In this document: positions 49,522-57,515 of the stretch, in pieces
How the letters are laid out: each line of letters begins with the position of its first letter
Position numbering within the stretch: position 1 is the first letter of the stretch
Origin: Sporomusaceae bacterium
GTDB lineage: Bacteria; Bacillota; Negativicutes; UBA1444
NCBI GenBank assembly: GCA_018434355.1
Contig: JAHDPL010000005.1
Location: forward strand, 1-64,000
Reading direction: 5' to 3'
DNA: 64,000 bases
The notes under the pieces: generated by a model
What the model was told of the DNA's origin: nothing
Seen by the model: the letters and a program-made list of their open reading frames with translations, nothing else
Databases searched by the model: none
Position numbers and translations under genes: made by a program

Positions 49522-50298
49522 ATGACAGAAACGGATATCCGTCCGTTGCGGCGGTGGTTCAAACAGTATGTCCAATCGTTCTATTCGCCTGATGCTGACA
49601 TCCAGGCGCATGTAAGGCTCAAAGAGGAACATACGGCAAGGGTCTGCGACCGGATGGCTGAATTGTCAACCGCGTTGCGGCTGACCACGGAACAGCGGAC
49701 GTTAGCTGAGTCGGTGGCGTTGTTCCACGACGTGGGTCGATTCCAGCAATACACGCAATATCGCACCTTCAATGACTTTCGTTCGGAAGACCATGCCTGC
49801 CTGGGGGTACGGATTTTGCGCCAGGCCGGTGTATTGTCCGACTTGCCTCAGTCCCAGCAGGAGTTGGTGCAAAAAGCGGTCCGTTACCATAATGGCCGCG
49901 ATGTGCCAGCCGATTCGGTCGAAGCGGTAAATCTGGCCAGGATGATCCGTGATGCCGATAAAATCGACATTCTGGCGATGATTACCAGCGAGGACGAATT
50001 GTTTCGTATCCTGCCTTCACCGGAGTTTGGCGGGATGGCGCAGGTGTCTCCCGGTACGGTCGAGTTTATCCTACAGGGACATGTGGCCCGGTTTGAGCAT
50101 ATCCGAACCGCAGCGGACCAGATGCTGTTCCGGATGTCCTGGCTATTGGATATGAATTTTGCCTGGACGTTTCAGATGGTTCGTGAAAAGGGTTATCTCG
50201 AAAAAATGGCGGCGCAATTGCCTCAGACCGATTCCGTACGACGGGTAGTCGAGTTTTTGTCAGATTATCGGGAGCGCCGAGCGGCTGCAACGGTATAG
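49522..50298 (+). CDS. HD-domain phosphohydrolase
   Basis: 258 residues. The HD pair is in ALFHDVGRFQQY (about 65-76) with a preceding histidine in KEEHTARVCDRM. A second histidine, in AVRYHNGRD, and RDADKIDIL complete the metal site. The substrate cannot be read from the sequence; (p)ppGpp, nucleotide or cyclic-nucleotide hydrolysis are all possible. It is 12 bases after yajQ. Confidence 0.85.
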   Translation: MTETDIRPLRRWFKQYVQSFYSPDADIQAHVRLKEEHTARVCDRMAELSTALRLTTEQRTLAESVALFHDVGRFQQYTQYRTFNDFRSEDHACLGVRILRQAGVLSDLPQSQQELVQKAVRYHNGRDVPADSVEAVNLARMIRDADKIDILAMITSEDELFRILPSPEFGGMAQVSPGTVEFILQGHVARFEHIRTAADQMLFRMSWLLDMNFAWTFQMVREKGYLEKMAAQLPQTDSVRRVVEFLSDYRERRAAATV

Positions 50299-50343
50299 TC
50301 GCAAAGCCAAACGCAGCATGAAAATTGTAATGACGGAAGCATA

Positions 50344-50382
50344 AAGCGGGATTCTTACCGATATCAGGTAAGAATCCCGCTT
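50344..50382. terminator. Shared terminator between convergent genes
   Basis: AAGCGGGATTCTTACC (50344-50359) and GGTAAGAATCCCGCTT (50367-50382) form a perfect 16-bp stem between the HD gene (+) and larA (-). Confidence 0.85.
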
Positions 50383-50414
50383 GGCTATTAGAGTAAACGA
50401 CAGCCGTATTCCTT

Positions 50415-51710
50415 TTATTTAAATAGTGGAACCGTGGTGGCCGCTTCAGTCATGACGGTGATTGTGAAGTCATCCTTGCCCAGTTTTTCGCGGGCAATCT
50501 GCATCGCCTGTTCGGCGCTGGTCGCTGGAATCAGGCCGGCTGCCCGGACAAAATCGGCATTCTCCGGTTTGGTCACGATAATCAGCGAAACGGCTTCGGC
50601 CATGTAAGCGAATTTGAGAGCGATGAACCCAGGCACGGTAAAGCCGGCCCGCAGGGCAATTTCTCGGTCGTACTTATCGCTGTATTTGAACCAGTCACTG
50701 AAATCCGGCGGTTCTTTGATATCGCGGCACTCCAGGAAACAGATCGCCACACCGCCGGGGCGGGTTGCCATGTAGGCATTGTCGATTGTTTTTGAACCCT
50801 GGTAAAGATTAATATCGCGGGGGAACCCTCCGGCCGAGGCGATCGTCAGGTCGGCCTGCTGTGAGATGGCGATTCCGTAGATGCGTTCCACTTCCTTGCA
50901 ACCGGCCAGCCAGGCTTCGTGCCAATGTCCGGCGAAGAAGCGGGCGAATTTTCCCTGCGGTGTAAAGACCGCGTTGAGCAAGAAGGCTGGGTTGAGCGCA
51001 GCCGCATGTTGCACCATGTCTTCGTTCATTTCGTTGCCGGTAAGCTTGCCGGAGACGCTGTTAACATTGAGTCCTTTGCCGATTTCCTTGTGCAGGCAGA
51101 AGGTGTGGTTGCCCTGGATGCTTTCATAGGCGCTGACGCCGGGCATTATCGCCTTGCGTCCGCCGCCGAACCCGGCCATCAGGTGATAGACGATGCCGCT
51201 GGTCAGAATGACCTTGTCGGCTTCCGCCACCCGGCGGTTGACAATAATCGGCACGCCATTGGAAGTCGTGCCAAGTTGTACCAGGTTCGCCTTGTCCTTG
51301 CAATCATGTTGATAAATCTTGATCCGGTGACAGACTTCTTCGCCGCAGACAGTAATGTTTTCCGCATCGGTCAATGGACGATGCGCACCGAGGGTGACCA
51401 CGATGGAGATGTCTTGATCCGGCACACCGGCTTCATTCAGTTCAGAAAGCAAGGTTGGCAAGAATTGATCGTGTTTGATCCAGGCCCGGGTGATGTCACC
51501 GACAGTGATGACAACCTTGTCCCCCGCCTTGACGGTCTGGCACAGCGGCAGAGCGCCGACCGGGTTGCGCAGCGCTTCACGGACTGCTGTCGGCACATCA
51601 ACAATTCCTTCGGCAGGGGTTCCCTTGATGTCGTACAGGACTCTCTCCACCGGCAGCGAAAGCTCCATCGTGCTTTCGCCAAAGCCAAACTGGTATTTTT
51701 TCATATTCAT
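50415..51710 (-). CDS. larA: Nickel-dependent lactate racemase family protein (LarA)
   Basis: 431 residues from the ATG at 51710, seven bases after AGGAG on the - strand (MNMKKYQFGFGE). A start at 51749 would take in the binding site. LarA motifs are visible: LGAHRPLTDAE, then GIVYHLMAGFGGGRKAIMPG with the histidine and the lysine that carries the nickel-pincer cofactor, and QGNHTFC with the next histidine. The cofactor genes larB, larC and larE are not here. Homologues act on several 2-hydroxy acids, so lactate is not certain. It follows dctP by 66 bases and is probably co-transcribed. Confidence 0.9.
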   Translation of the reverse strand: MNMKKYQFGFGESTMELSLPVERVLYDIKGTPAEGIVDVPTAVREALRNPVGALPLCQTVKAGDKVVITVGDITRAWIKHDQFLPTLLSELNEAGVPDQDISIVVTLGAHRPLTDAENITVCGEEVCHRIKIYQHDCKDKANLVQLGTTSNGVPIIVNRRVAEADKVILTSGIVYHLMAGFGGGRKAIMPGVSAYESIQGNHTFCLHKEIGKGLNVNSVSGKLTGNEMNEDMVQHAAALNPAFLLNAVFTPQGKFARFFAGHWHEAWLAGCKEVERIYGIAISQQADLTIASAGGFPRDINLYQGSKTIDNAYMATRPGGVAICFLECRDIKEPPDFSDWFKYSDKYDREIALRAGFTVPGFIALKFAYMAEAVSLIIVTKPENADFVRAAGLIPATSAEQAMQIAREKLGKDDFTITVMTEAATTVPLFK

Positions 51711-51776
51711 TTTCACACTCCTGACATGGACAGGGGTTAAGCTTTTCAACTTAACCCCGCTGATCCGATTATGCTA

Positions 51777-52805
51777 TTACTTCTTCTTGGCTTCTTCGAT
51801 TTCCTTCAACCAGCTGCCGAATTTTCCGCCATATTTGTCGTATACCGGCTTGACAGCCGCCTGGAAGGCTTTGGAATCGACATCGCGGATGATTTCCATG
51901 CCACCGGCCTGCACGACCTTGAACTGTTCAGCCATCTGGTCGGCGCCCCATTTGCGGACATGTTGGGCAGATTCTTTCGCTGCCTGGACCAGGATGTCCT
52001 GGCTGGGTTTGTCGAACGAGTCAAAGAACTTCTTGCTCATCACGACAGTGGCCGGTGAGTAGGTGTGCTTGGTCATCGAGAAATATTTTTGGGTTTCTTG
52101 CAGTTTGAACGCATAGACGACGTTAACCGGGTTTTCCTGGCCGTCGATGGTTTTTTGCTGCAACGCGGTCAACGCTTCCGTCCAGGCCATCGGCACCGCA
52201 TTGGCGCCCAGCGCTTTGAAGGTGTCGATAAAGACCGGGTTCTCCATGACGCGGATCTTCAGGCCGGCGACATCGGCCGGGGTACGGACCGGGCGCTTGG
52301 AGTTGGTCAGGTTACGGAATCCCCGCTCAGCGAACGCTAGGCCTTTCAGGTTGACTTTGTCGAACTGAGCCAGCATTTTTTGGCCGACCGGGCCGTCCAG
52401 CACTTTGTAGACTTCCGCTTCCGAGGCGAACAGGAACGGCATTTCAAACACGGCCAGCTCTGGCAGGAAGTTGCCGATCGGGCCGTTGGTGATGACTCCG
52501 GCGTGGACGGTGCCCATCTGCATGCCTTCGATCAAGGCTCGTTCATCACCTAGCGACGCGTTGGGGAAGATCTCCACTTTGATTTTTCCCTGCGACTTGG
52601 CTTCGACGACTTCCTTGAACTTGAGACAGGTGATGTGGTAGGGGTCTTTCTCGTTAACAACATGAGCCAGCTTGATTGTCTTGACTTCCGGTGTTGCCGG
52701 AGCACCGGCCGGTTTGGCTTCCGGCTTGGAAGAACCGCATCCGGCGGCTACGAAGAGAAATACCAAGGCGATTGCAAGAGCGAAATACCGTTTGGATCTG
52801 GACAT
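51777..52805 (-). CDS. dctP: TRAP transporter substrate-binding lipoprotein DctP
   Basis: 342 residues from the ATG at 52805, behind AAGGAAG. It is a lipoprotein: the signal segment ends in LFVAAGC with Cys23 as lipid site. The DctP motifs include FPNASLGDERALIEGMQMGTV and GLKIRVMENPVFIDTFKALGANAVPMAWTE with the conserved arginine that binds carboxylates. DctQ and DctM membrane genes are missing nearby, so it is an orphan. It lies under a ykkC-type riboswitch. Confidence 0.94.
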   Translation of the reverse strand: MSRSKRYFALAIALVFLFVAAGCGSSKPEAKPAGAPATPEVKTIKLAHVVNEKDPYHITCLKFKEVVEAKSQGKIKVEIFPNASLGDERALIEGMQMGTVHAGVITNGPIGNFLPELAVFEMPFLFASEAEVYKVLDGPVGQKMLAQFDKVNLKGLAFAERGFRNLTNSKRPVRTPADVAGLKIRVMENPVFIDTFKALGANAVPMAWTEALTALQQKTIDGQENPVNVVYAFKLQETQKYFSMTKHTYSPATVVMSKKFFDSFDKPSQDILVQAAKESAQHVRKWGADQMAEQFKVVQAGGMEIIRDVDSKAFQAAVKPVYDKYGGKFGSWLKEIEEAKKK

Positions 52806-52865
52806 TCATTCATCTTCCTTTCAATTCTTGATTTTAAAATGCTGAGCGGGACTGCAAAAGATACA

Positions 52866-52916
52866 AAAAGGCCCTGCAGATGTTTCTGGTGAAAGAAACC
52901 TTCCGCAGGGCCTTTT
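52866..52916 (-). terminator. Riboswitch-controlled terminator before dctP
   Basis: On the - strand AAAAGGCCCTGC (52916-52905) pairs with GCAGGGCCTTTT (52877-52866), and TTTTTG follows. The loop has an inner GTTTCT/AGAAAC stem. Its 5' arm and the inner stem overlap the end of the aptamer, so aptamer folding and termination exclude each other. Confidence 0.88.
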
Positions 52917-53007
52917 ATACCCACGGTGTAACGCGGCGCCATTGCCGCGAGCTGCGTCGCTCGGTCCAGTCCTGCTACCAGCGGAACCCTAGACGCACTC
53001 TCTTTCA
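52890..53007 (-). ncRNA. ykkC-class riboswitch aptamer, probably subtype 2
   Basis: Read on the - strand: P1 arm TGAAAGA (53007-53001), then GTGCGTCTAGGGTTCCG, then a hairpin and ACTGGACCGAGCGACGCA, a CGCGGC/GCCGCG stem, GTTACACCGTGGG, ATAAAAGGCCC, and the matching P1 arm TCTTTCA (52896-52890). CTAGGGTTCCG, CCGAG and the ATAAAAG segment between GGG and CCC are ykkC hallmarks. Guanidine-I members usually have ACACGG here. ACACCG is closer to the ppGpp and PRPP subtypes as I remember them. Ligand binding should prevent the overlapping terminator and switch dctP-larA on. Confidence 0.88.
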
Positions 53008-53032
53008 AAGATAGAAAACAAAGACGCGATGA

Positions 53033-53048
53033 ACTTTGTATACAAGGT
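53033..53048. promoter_or_regulatory. Palindromic operator candidate before dctP
   Basis: ACTTTGTATACAAGGT, a 16-bp palindrome with one mismatched pair, around a perfect TTGTATACAA core (53036-53045). It lies at the probable transcription start of the - strand unit. The core resembles sites of GntR/FadR-type repressors. No such regulator is in the window. Confidence 0.5.
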
Positions 53049-53073
53049 ACCATCTTTGCTGGCGGCCTGTCAA
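53044..53073 (-). promoter_or_regulatory. Possible promoter of dctP-larA
   Basis: On the - strand TTGACA (53073-53068), an 18-base spacer and a weak TACCTT (53049-53044). The strong -35 and weak -10 suit an activated or repressed promoter. Confidence 0.45.
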
Positions 53074-53301
53074 GACAATTTTGCGAATTATTAACGATTT
53101 TATGCTGTGGTTTCGCGAAAAAAAGTCGAATTGTAATTATTCGGCCGATATATCCGCTTTTCTTAGCTCAAACCAGAAGCGGACGAAGCTAATCTTCTTC
53201 AGGTGTCAATTCATTATTGTGACTATTGGGCAGGGATTTCGCCAATCTAAGCGAAAATTACTATAATGTAATTTTTCTGATAGTCGAGGAGGTTAAAAAG
53301 A
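53074..53301. other. AT-rich gap between dctP and thiD
   Basis: No gene is seen. It holds TTTCGCGAAA (53111-53120), a TCCGCTT/AAGCGGA pair (53153-53159, 53177-53183), a TTTCGC/GCGAAA pair (53237-53242, 53251-53256), and a TATAAT at 53262-53267 that is the likely -10 of thiD, with only a poor -35. I searched for a TPP riboswitch (CTGAGA core) and did not find one. Confidence 0.5.
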
Positions 53302-53343
53302 ATGTGTTGCAGCGATAATAAAAATCGGGTAATTAAAATATGA
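53302..53343 (+). CDS. Small open reading frame coupled to thiD
   Basis: ATG 53302 reads [13 protein letters not shown] and stops at TGA 53341-53343, overlapping the thiD ATG as ATGA. It has a strong GAGGAGG binding site nine bases upstream, whereas thiD has none of its own. Translation of thiD therefore probably depends on this 13-codon frame. Two cysteine codons follow the start. It may be a leader peptide. Confidence 0.5.
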   Translation: MCCSDNKNRVIKI

Positions 53344-54146
53344 AAAAAGCGCTGACGATTGCCGGGTCGGATTCCGGCGGCGGAGCGGGGATACAGGCTG
53401 ACCTAAAGACGTTTGCGGCGCATGGTGTGTTCGGGATGAGCGTCATCACCGCGATAACCGCGCAAAATAGCCTCGGCGTTCTGGCGGTGCAGGATATCCG
53501 GCCGGATATCATTGCCAAGCAGATTGAAGCGATTTTTGCAGACATGGGAACAGATGCTGTAAAAGTGGGGATGGTATCGCAACCGGAAACGATCCGGACC
53601 ATTGCCGAGGGGTTACGCAAATATGCAGCCCCGCTGGTTGTCATCGATCCGGTGATGGTTTCAAAAAGCGGCTACCATCTGTTGCAACCGGAGGCGGAAA
53701 CGGTGCTGATCCAGGAACTTTTGCCGCTGGCTGACGTAGTGACGCCGAACATCCCCGAGGCGGAAGCGATCGTGAAACGCGCTATCCATACGCTGACGGA
53801 CATGGAGGAGGCGGCCCGTGCCATCCATGCAATGGGGGCGAAGAATGTCTTGCTCAAAGGCGGCCACCGCGAGGAAGACGCAACCGATATCCTGTTTGAC
53901 GGTCGGAGTTGTCAACGACTGACCGCGGCGCGGGTGCCGACAAAAAATACGCACGGAACGGGCTGTACCCTGTCCTCGGCCATCGCGGCCAATCTGGCGA
54001 AGGGGTTGACGGTAGCGGCTGCGGTTGTCGAAGCAAAGCGCTATATTACCGTTGCGATTGAGCATGCGTTGTCCATCGGCAAAGGCGTCGGCCCAACGCA
54101 CCATTTTTATGAGTTATACCAAAAAGCAGGATTCGTCAATGAATAG
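53340..54146 (+). CDS. thiD: Hydroxymethylpyrimidine / phosphomethylpyrimidine kinase
   Basis: 268 residues. [20 protein letters not shown] is the ribokinase-type substrate loop. [20 protein letters not shown] carries the catalytic aspartate-replaced anion-hole loop of this family. It phosphorylates HMP and HMP-P in thiamine synthesis. First of three overlapping thi genes. Confidence 0.96.
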   Translation: MKKALTIAGSDSGGGAGIQADLKTFAAHGVFGMSVITAITAQNSLGVLAVQDIRPDIIAKQIEAIFADMGTDAVKVGMVSQPETIRTIAEGLRKYAAPLVVIDPVMVSKSGYHLLQPEAETVLIQELLPLADVVTPNIPEAEAIVKRAIHTLTDMEEAARAIHAMGAKNVLLKGGHREEDATDILFDGRSCQRLTAARVPTKNTHGTGCTLSSAIAANLAKGLTVAAAVVEAKRYITVAIEHALSIGKGVGPTHHFYELYQKAGFVNE

Positions 54147-54975
54147 GGAGCAAGATTGGTTGGCGCAAATTGCTGCCGGTCTGGGGCAAGTGAGGGTCAG
54201 GCAGCCGATTATCCATCATATCACCAACTACATCAGCATCAATGACTGCGCCAATGCTACACTGGCGATCGGGGGATCGCCGATCATGGCCAATGACCAG
54301 GATGAAGTGGCGGAGGTGGCGGCGCAATCGGCTGCATTGGTGCTGAATCTGGGCACGCCCAATACCCGGATGCTGGACTCGCTGGAAGCGGCCGGCAAAC
54401 AAGCCAATGCGCTGGGGATTCCCGTCGTGTTCGACCCGGTCGGCGTTGGCTTTACCCGGGTACGCACCCGTGCCGTGGCCCAGTTGCTATTATCAGTCCG
54501 GATGACGGCTGTGCGGGGCAATCTGGCGGAAATCAGCCGAATGGCAGGACTGGATGTCACCTCGCGGGGCATCGACGCGTTGGCGGCACAGAACAATGCC
54601 GCCGATACCGTAAAACGGGCCGCGCAGAAACTCGGCTGCATCGTGGCGGCCACCGGCGTTTCCGACTATATCAGCGACGGGCGTACATTAATCCGCATCG
54701 ATAATGGCGATCCGCTCATGGCGCGGGTCACCGGAACCGGCTGCATGACGACTTCATTGGTGGCGGCCTGCTGTGGCGCCATGACAGAGAAATTGGCGGC
54801 GGTGACGGCTGGAGTCGCCGCAATGGGGGTCGCCGGGGAAATCGCCCGATCCCTGCTGCAACCCGGCGAGGGAACCGGTTCGTTCCGGGTCCGCCTGCTT
54901 GATGCCGTATCCAATCTGAGCGGCGAAGAGATTTTGAAACGGGGGAAACTGACGGTTGAAACCACGAATGATTGA
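54139..54975 (+). CDS. thiM: Hydroxyethylthiazole kinase
   Basis: 278 residues from ATG 54139, eight bases inside thiD; the longer frame from 54025 is rejected. It has HHITNYISINDCANATLAIGGSPIM and VTGTGCMTTSLVAA. It phosphorylates the thiazole unit of thiamine, a salvage step. Confidence 0.96.
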   Translation: MNREQDWLAQIAAGLGQVRVRQPIIHHITNYISINDCANATLAIGGSPIMANDQDEVAEVAAQSAALVLNLGTPNTRMLDSLEAAGKQANALGIPVVFDPVGVGFTRVRTRAVAQLLLSVRMTAVRGNLAEISRMAGLDVTSRGIDALAAQNNAADTVKRAAQKLGCIVAATGVSDYISDGRTLIRIDNGDPLMARVTGTGCMTTSLVAACCGAMTEKLAAVTAGVAAMGVAGEIARSLLQPGEGTGSFRVRLLDAVSNLSGEEILKRGKLTVETTND

Positions 54976-55582
54976 CTATTCTTTGATGCTGGTCACCGAC
55001 CACTGCAGTGACGCCGCTGCTTTTTGCTCCATCGTGGAGAAGGCTTTGCAGGCAGGCGCGACAGTGTTGCAGTTGCGGGAAAAAACGGCGACGACGCGCG
55101 ATTTTTATCAGTTGGCGCTGCGAATCAAACCGATTGCCAGACAATACAATGTTCCGCTGCTGATTAACGACCGGCTAGACATTGCCTTGGCGGTGGATGC
55201 CGACGGAGTGCATGTCGGCCAGGAAGATTTGCCGGTGGCGGTTGTGCGACGATTGATTGGGCCGGACAAGATTCTTGGTGCGACGGCGGCCACGCCGGAG
55301 GCGGCGCAGACGGCTGAACGGGAAGGCGCCGATTATATCGGCAGTGGCGCCATGTTTCCGACGCGGACTAAGCCAGGAAAACCGGTGCTGCCGATGAATG
55401 TGCTGGCGCAGATCAAGCAGTCGGTGAAAGTTCCTGTAGTGGCGATTGGCGGAATCACGGCAGATAATTTGTTGACGCTCAAAAACACAAGCGTTGATGG
55501 TGTGGCGATTGTTTCGGCAATCATGGACAGTGCCGACCCGGCGGCAGCGACGCAAGAAATATTATCACGCTGGTGCAAATAG
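54968..55582 (+). CDS. thiE: Thiamine phosphate synthase
   Basis: 204 residues from ATG 54968, overlapping thiM by eight bases. TTG 54956, nine bases after GGGGGA, is an alternative. VLQLREKTATTRDF, INDRLDIALAVDADGVHVGQEDLP and YIGSGAMFPTRTKPG are the family signatures. It joins HMP-PP with thiazole phosphate. De novo genes thiC, thiG and thiH are absent, so the operon reads as salvage. Confidence 0.96.
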   Translation: MIDYSLMLVTDHCSDAAAFCSIVEKALQAGATVLQLREKTATTRDFYQLALRIKPIARQYNVPLLINDRLDIALAVDADGVHVGQEDLPVAVVRRLIGPDKILGATAATPEAAQTAEREGADYIGSGAMFPTRTKPGKPVLPMNVLAQIKQSVKVPVVAIGGITADNLLTLKNTSVDGVAIVSAIMDSADPAAATQEILSRWCK

Positions 55583-55710
55583 CAATAACAAATGAAAATG
55601 CAGGAATCCCGGTAACAAGGAGATTGAACAGGCAAAGGCGAATAAGACTATCGGCAGGAATCGATCCCTGCTAAAAGAGTAGAAATGTAGCAAAGAGAGG
55701 GAATGGTTAA

Positions 55711-56592
55711 ATGAAAAAAATGTCCATGCGAATGTTCCTGGTTCTGGCAGTTCTGGTTGTCACTCTCACAAGTTCGGTATCGGCTGATGTCGGTTATCTG
55801 GGCCCGGCGGCCACGTATACCGAGGAAGCGTCGATCCTGTTTTTTGGTGACAAAGAAACCTTTGTGCCGATGAAAACTGTGCCGGAAACCCTGGCCGGCG
55901 TGAAAAGCGGTGAATTCCGCTATGCAGTGGTGCCGATCGAAAATACCGTCGGCGGGCCGGTGTTCAATTATCTCGATGCGGTGATCAATGATCCGGCGTT
56001 TGTCGTGGTCGGCGAAGTGAATCTGCCGATTCGTCAGACGCTGATGGTGGTTCCGGGCACGGTGCTCAGCGATATCAAAACTGTCTTGTCGCACCCGCAG
56101 GGGATTGCCCAGGGCAAAGACTGGCTGAAAGCAAACTTGCCTGAGGCCAAACTGATTGAAGTCCCCAGTACTGCCGAAGGCGCCCGCCGGGTGGCGGACG
56201 GTCAGGACAAGTCGGTTGCCGCCATCGCATCGCCGCAGGCTGCGGTAACTTATAAGCTGGCTGTTTTGGCCAAGCAGATCGAAGTGACGAAAACCAATGT
56301 AACCCGTTTCTGGGTGGTTACGCTAAAGCCGTTCCAAAAATTCGGCCAGACCCGGACTGCGCTGGTGGCACAAGGACCTGCCGCTGCACTGCCCAAGTTG
56401 CTGAGGGACATCGACGCTGCCGGTTACAAACTGGTTTCCCTGCATGACCGTCCAGCCAAAACACTGCTGGGAGAGTATGTGTTTGTTGTCGAGCTGGCAG
56501 GAGATGGTCGGCGAGAAGCGCTGACGGAAGTATTGGCAAAACATGCGGCTAGCATGAAGAGCCGGGTACTAGGCAGTTTTGATGTAAAATAG
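55711..56592 (+). CDS. pheA: Prephenate dehydratase with signal peptide
   Basis: 293 residues. The first 25 are a Sec signal peptide (MRMFLVLAVLVVTLTSSVSA before DVGYLGPAATYTEE). The PheA-type catalytic domain follows: VPIENTVGGPVFNYLD, LPIRQTLMVV (Gln where His is usual), LSHPQGIAQG, VPSTAEGARRVA, and the TRF motif NVTRFWVV near 200. An ACT domain follows with HDRP in place of ESRP. This should convert prephenate to phenylpyruvate outside the cytoplasm. Export is rare for this family; the known exported type, PheC, is unrelated. Confidence 0.85.
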   Translation: MKKMSMRMFLVLAVLVVTLTSSVSADVGYLGPAATYTEEASILFFGDKETFVPMKTVPETLAGVKSGEFRYAVVPIENTVGGPVFNYLDAVINDPAFVVVGEVNLPIRQTLMVVPGTVLSDIKTVLSHPQGIAQGKDWLKANLPEAKLIEVPSTAEGARRVADGQDKSVAAIASPQAAVTYKLAVLAKQIEVTKTNVTRFWVVTLKPFQKFGQTRTALVAQGPAAALPKLLRDIDAAGYKLVSLHDRPAKTLLGEYVFVVELAGDGRREALTEVLAKHAASMKSRVLGSFDVK

Positions 56593-56619
56593 GCTGACCT
56601 GCCTAATTTAACGTTTTGT

Positions 56620-56647
56620 GGCGGTTGTCTGACAGCCGCCTTTTTTG
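56620..56647 (+). terminator. Terminator after the dehydratase gene
   Basis: GGCGGTTG (56620-56627) pairs with CAGCCGCC (56633-56640) with one wobble, followed by TTTTTTG. Confidence 0.9.
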
Positions 56648-56704
56648 TTCAGCAAAACCTTTGGTTAGCAGGAGAATACTCCGGTTGCTGCGAAATTATT
56701 CTCC

Positions 56705-57445
56705 ATGAACGCATATCTGTGGTATTTGCTTTATGTCGCGGCAGTGATTGCCGCAGCAATATTAATGGTTCGCAGAACGGGTCGCCGTGTGGCAGCCGTC
56801 CCGCCGGACTTGCTGGAGGTTGCCTGGTTGCGCGACCAGGCGGGCGGCGTACTGGAAGTAGTGGTGTTTGGCCTTTACTGCCGGGAACTGGTCGAGTTGG
56901 CTGCGGTGCCAGGAGAGCATAAACTGCTGCTACGGATCAAGGGGCAGCGCCATTCGCAGGACTTGACCGCACTGGAGCAAACAGCAGTTGATGTCTTTGC
57001 TCTGATTCAGCACAAAACAAGCAGGAACGAAGCTAGACAAAAGTGGTTTGCAGCAACTGGTGAATTGAGGGGTGACGTGATTAAAAAAGGCTGGTGGCGC
57101 AAAGCCACAGCCAGTAAAAAAATTCTGACTGCCTTAGTTCCAGTGCTGATTTCAGTCGGTTGCCTGCGGTTCATCAATCTTTACGAAGGGTCGCTGCAGG
57201 TCGGGTTAGGTGTTACCGTTCTGGTGCTGGCTGTTTTGGGTCGCCGATTGGTGGCCAACGAACTGGAAGGCCCGACCGAACAGGGACGATTGTTGCTGGC
57301 TGAACTAAGACGGTCGGCGTCACAGGAAAATGAAATGGCATGGCAGGTTGCGCTGCATGGCAGCCAGGTCCTTGAGCGAAACACGAAATTCCGTAGCTTT
57401 GGAGTTTTGACGCGGGCGGTACCGTTTCAGCAATTAAACCGATAG
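56705..57445 (+). CDS. Membrane protein, TIGR04222-like
   Basis: 246 residues. One membrane segment lies near 4-22, and a pair at about 140-180. The soluble stretch between reads PPDLLEVAWLRDQAGGVLEVVVFGLYCREL, followed by LTALEQTAVDVFALIQ. This resembles the winged-helix-like domain of TIGR04222 proteins, whose function is unknown. No clear binding site lies before the ATG. The assignment is tentative. Confidence 0.6.
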   Translation: MNAYLWYLLYVAAVIAAAILMVRRTGRRVAAVPPDLLEVAWLRDQAGGVLEVVVFGLYCRELVELAAVPGEHKLLLRIKGQRHSQDLTALEQTAVDVFALIQHKTSRNEARQKWFAATGELRGDVIKKGWWRKATASKKILTALVPVLISVGCLRFINLYEGSLQVGLGVTVLVLAVLGRRLVANELEGPTEQGRLLLAELRRSASQENEMAWQVALHGSQVLERNTKFRSFGVLTRAVPFQQLNR

Positions 57446-57515
57446 GTAAAAAGAACCAACATGTCGAATTAATAATTTAATAATGTAACACTATTATAGA
57501 GATGGAGCGATTGCG

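Noticed and set aside
50919-51740. 273-codon open frame on the + strand
   Set aside because: Antisense to larA, which has clear LarA motifs.
53074-53339. TPP riboswitch before thiD
   Set aside because: The CTGAGA core and the partner ACC-rich element are absent.
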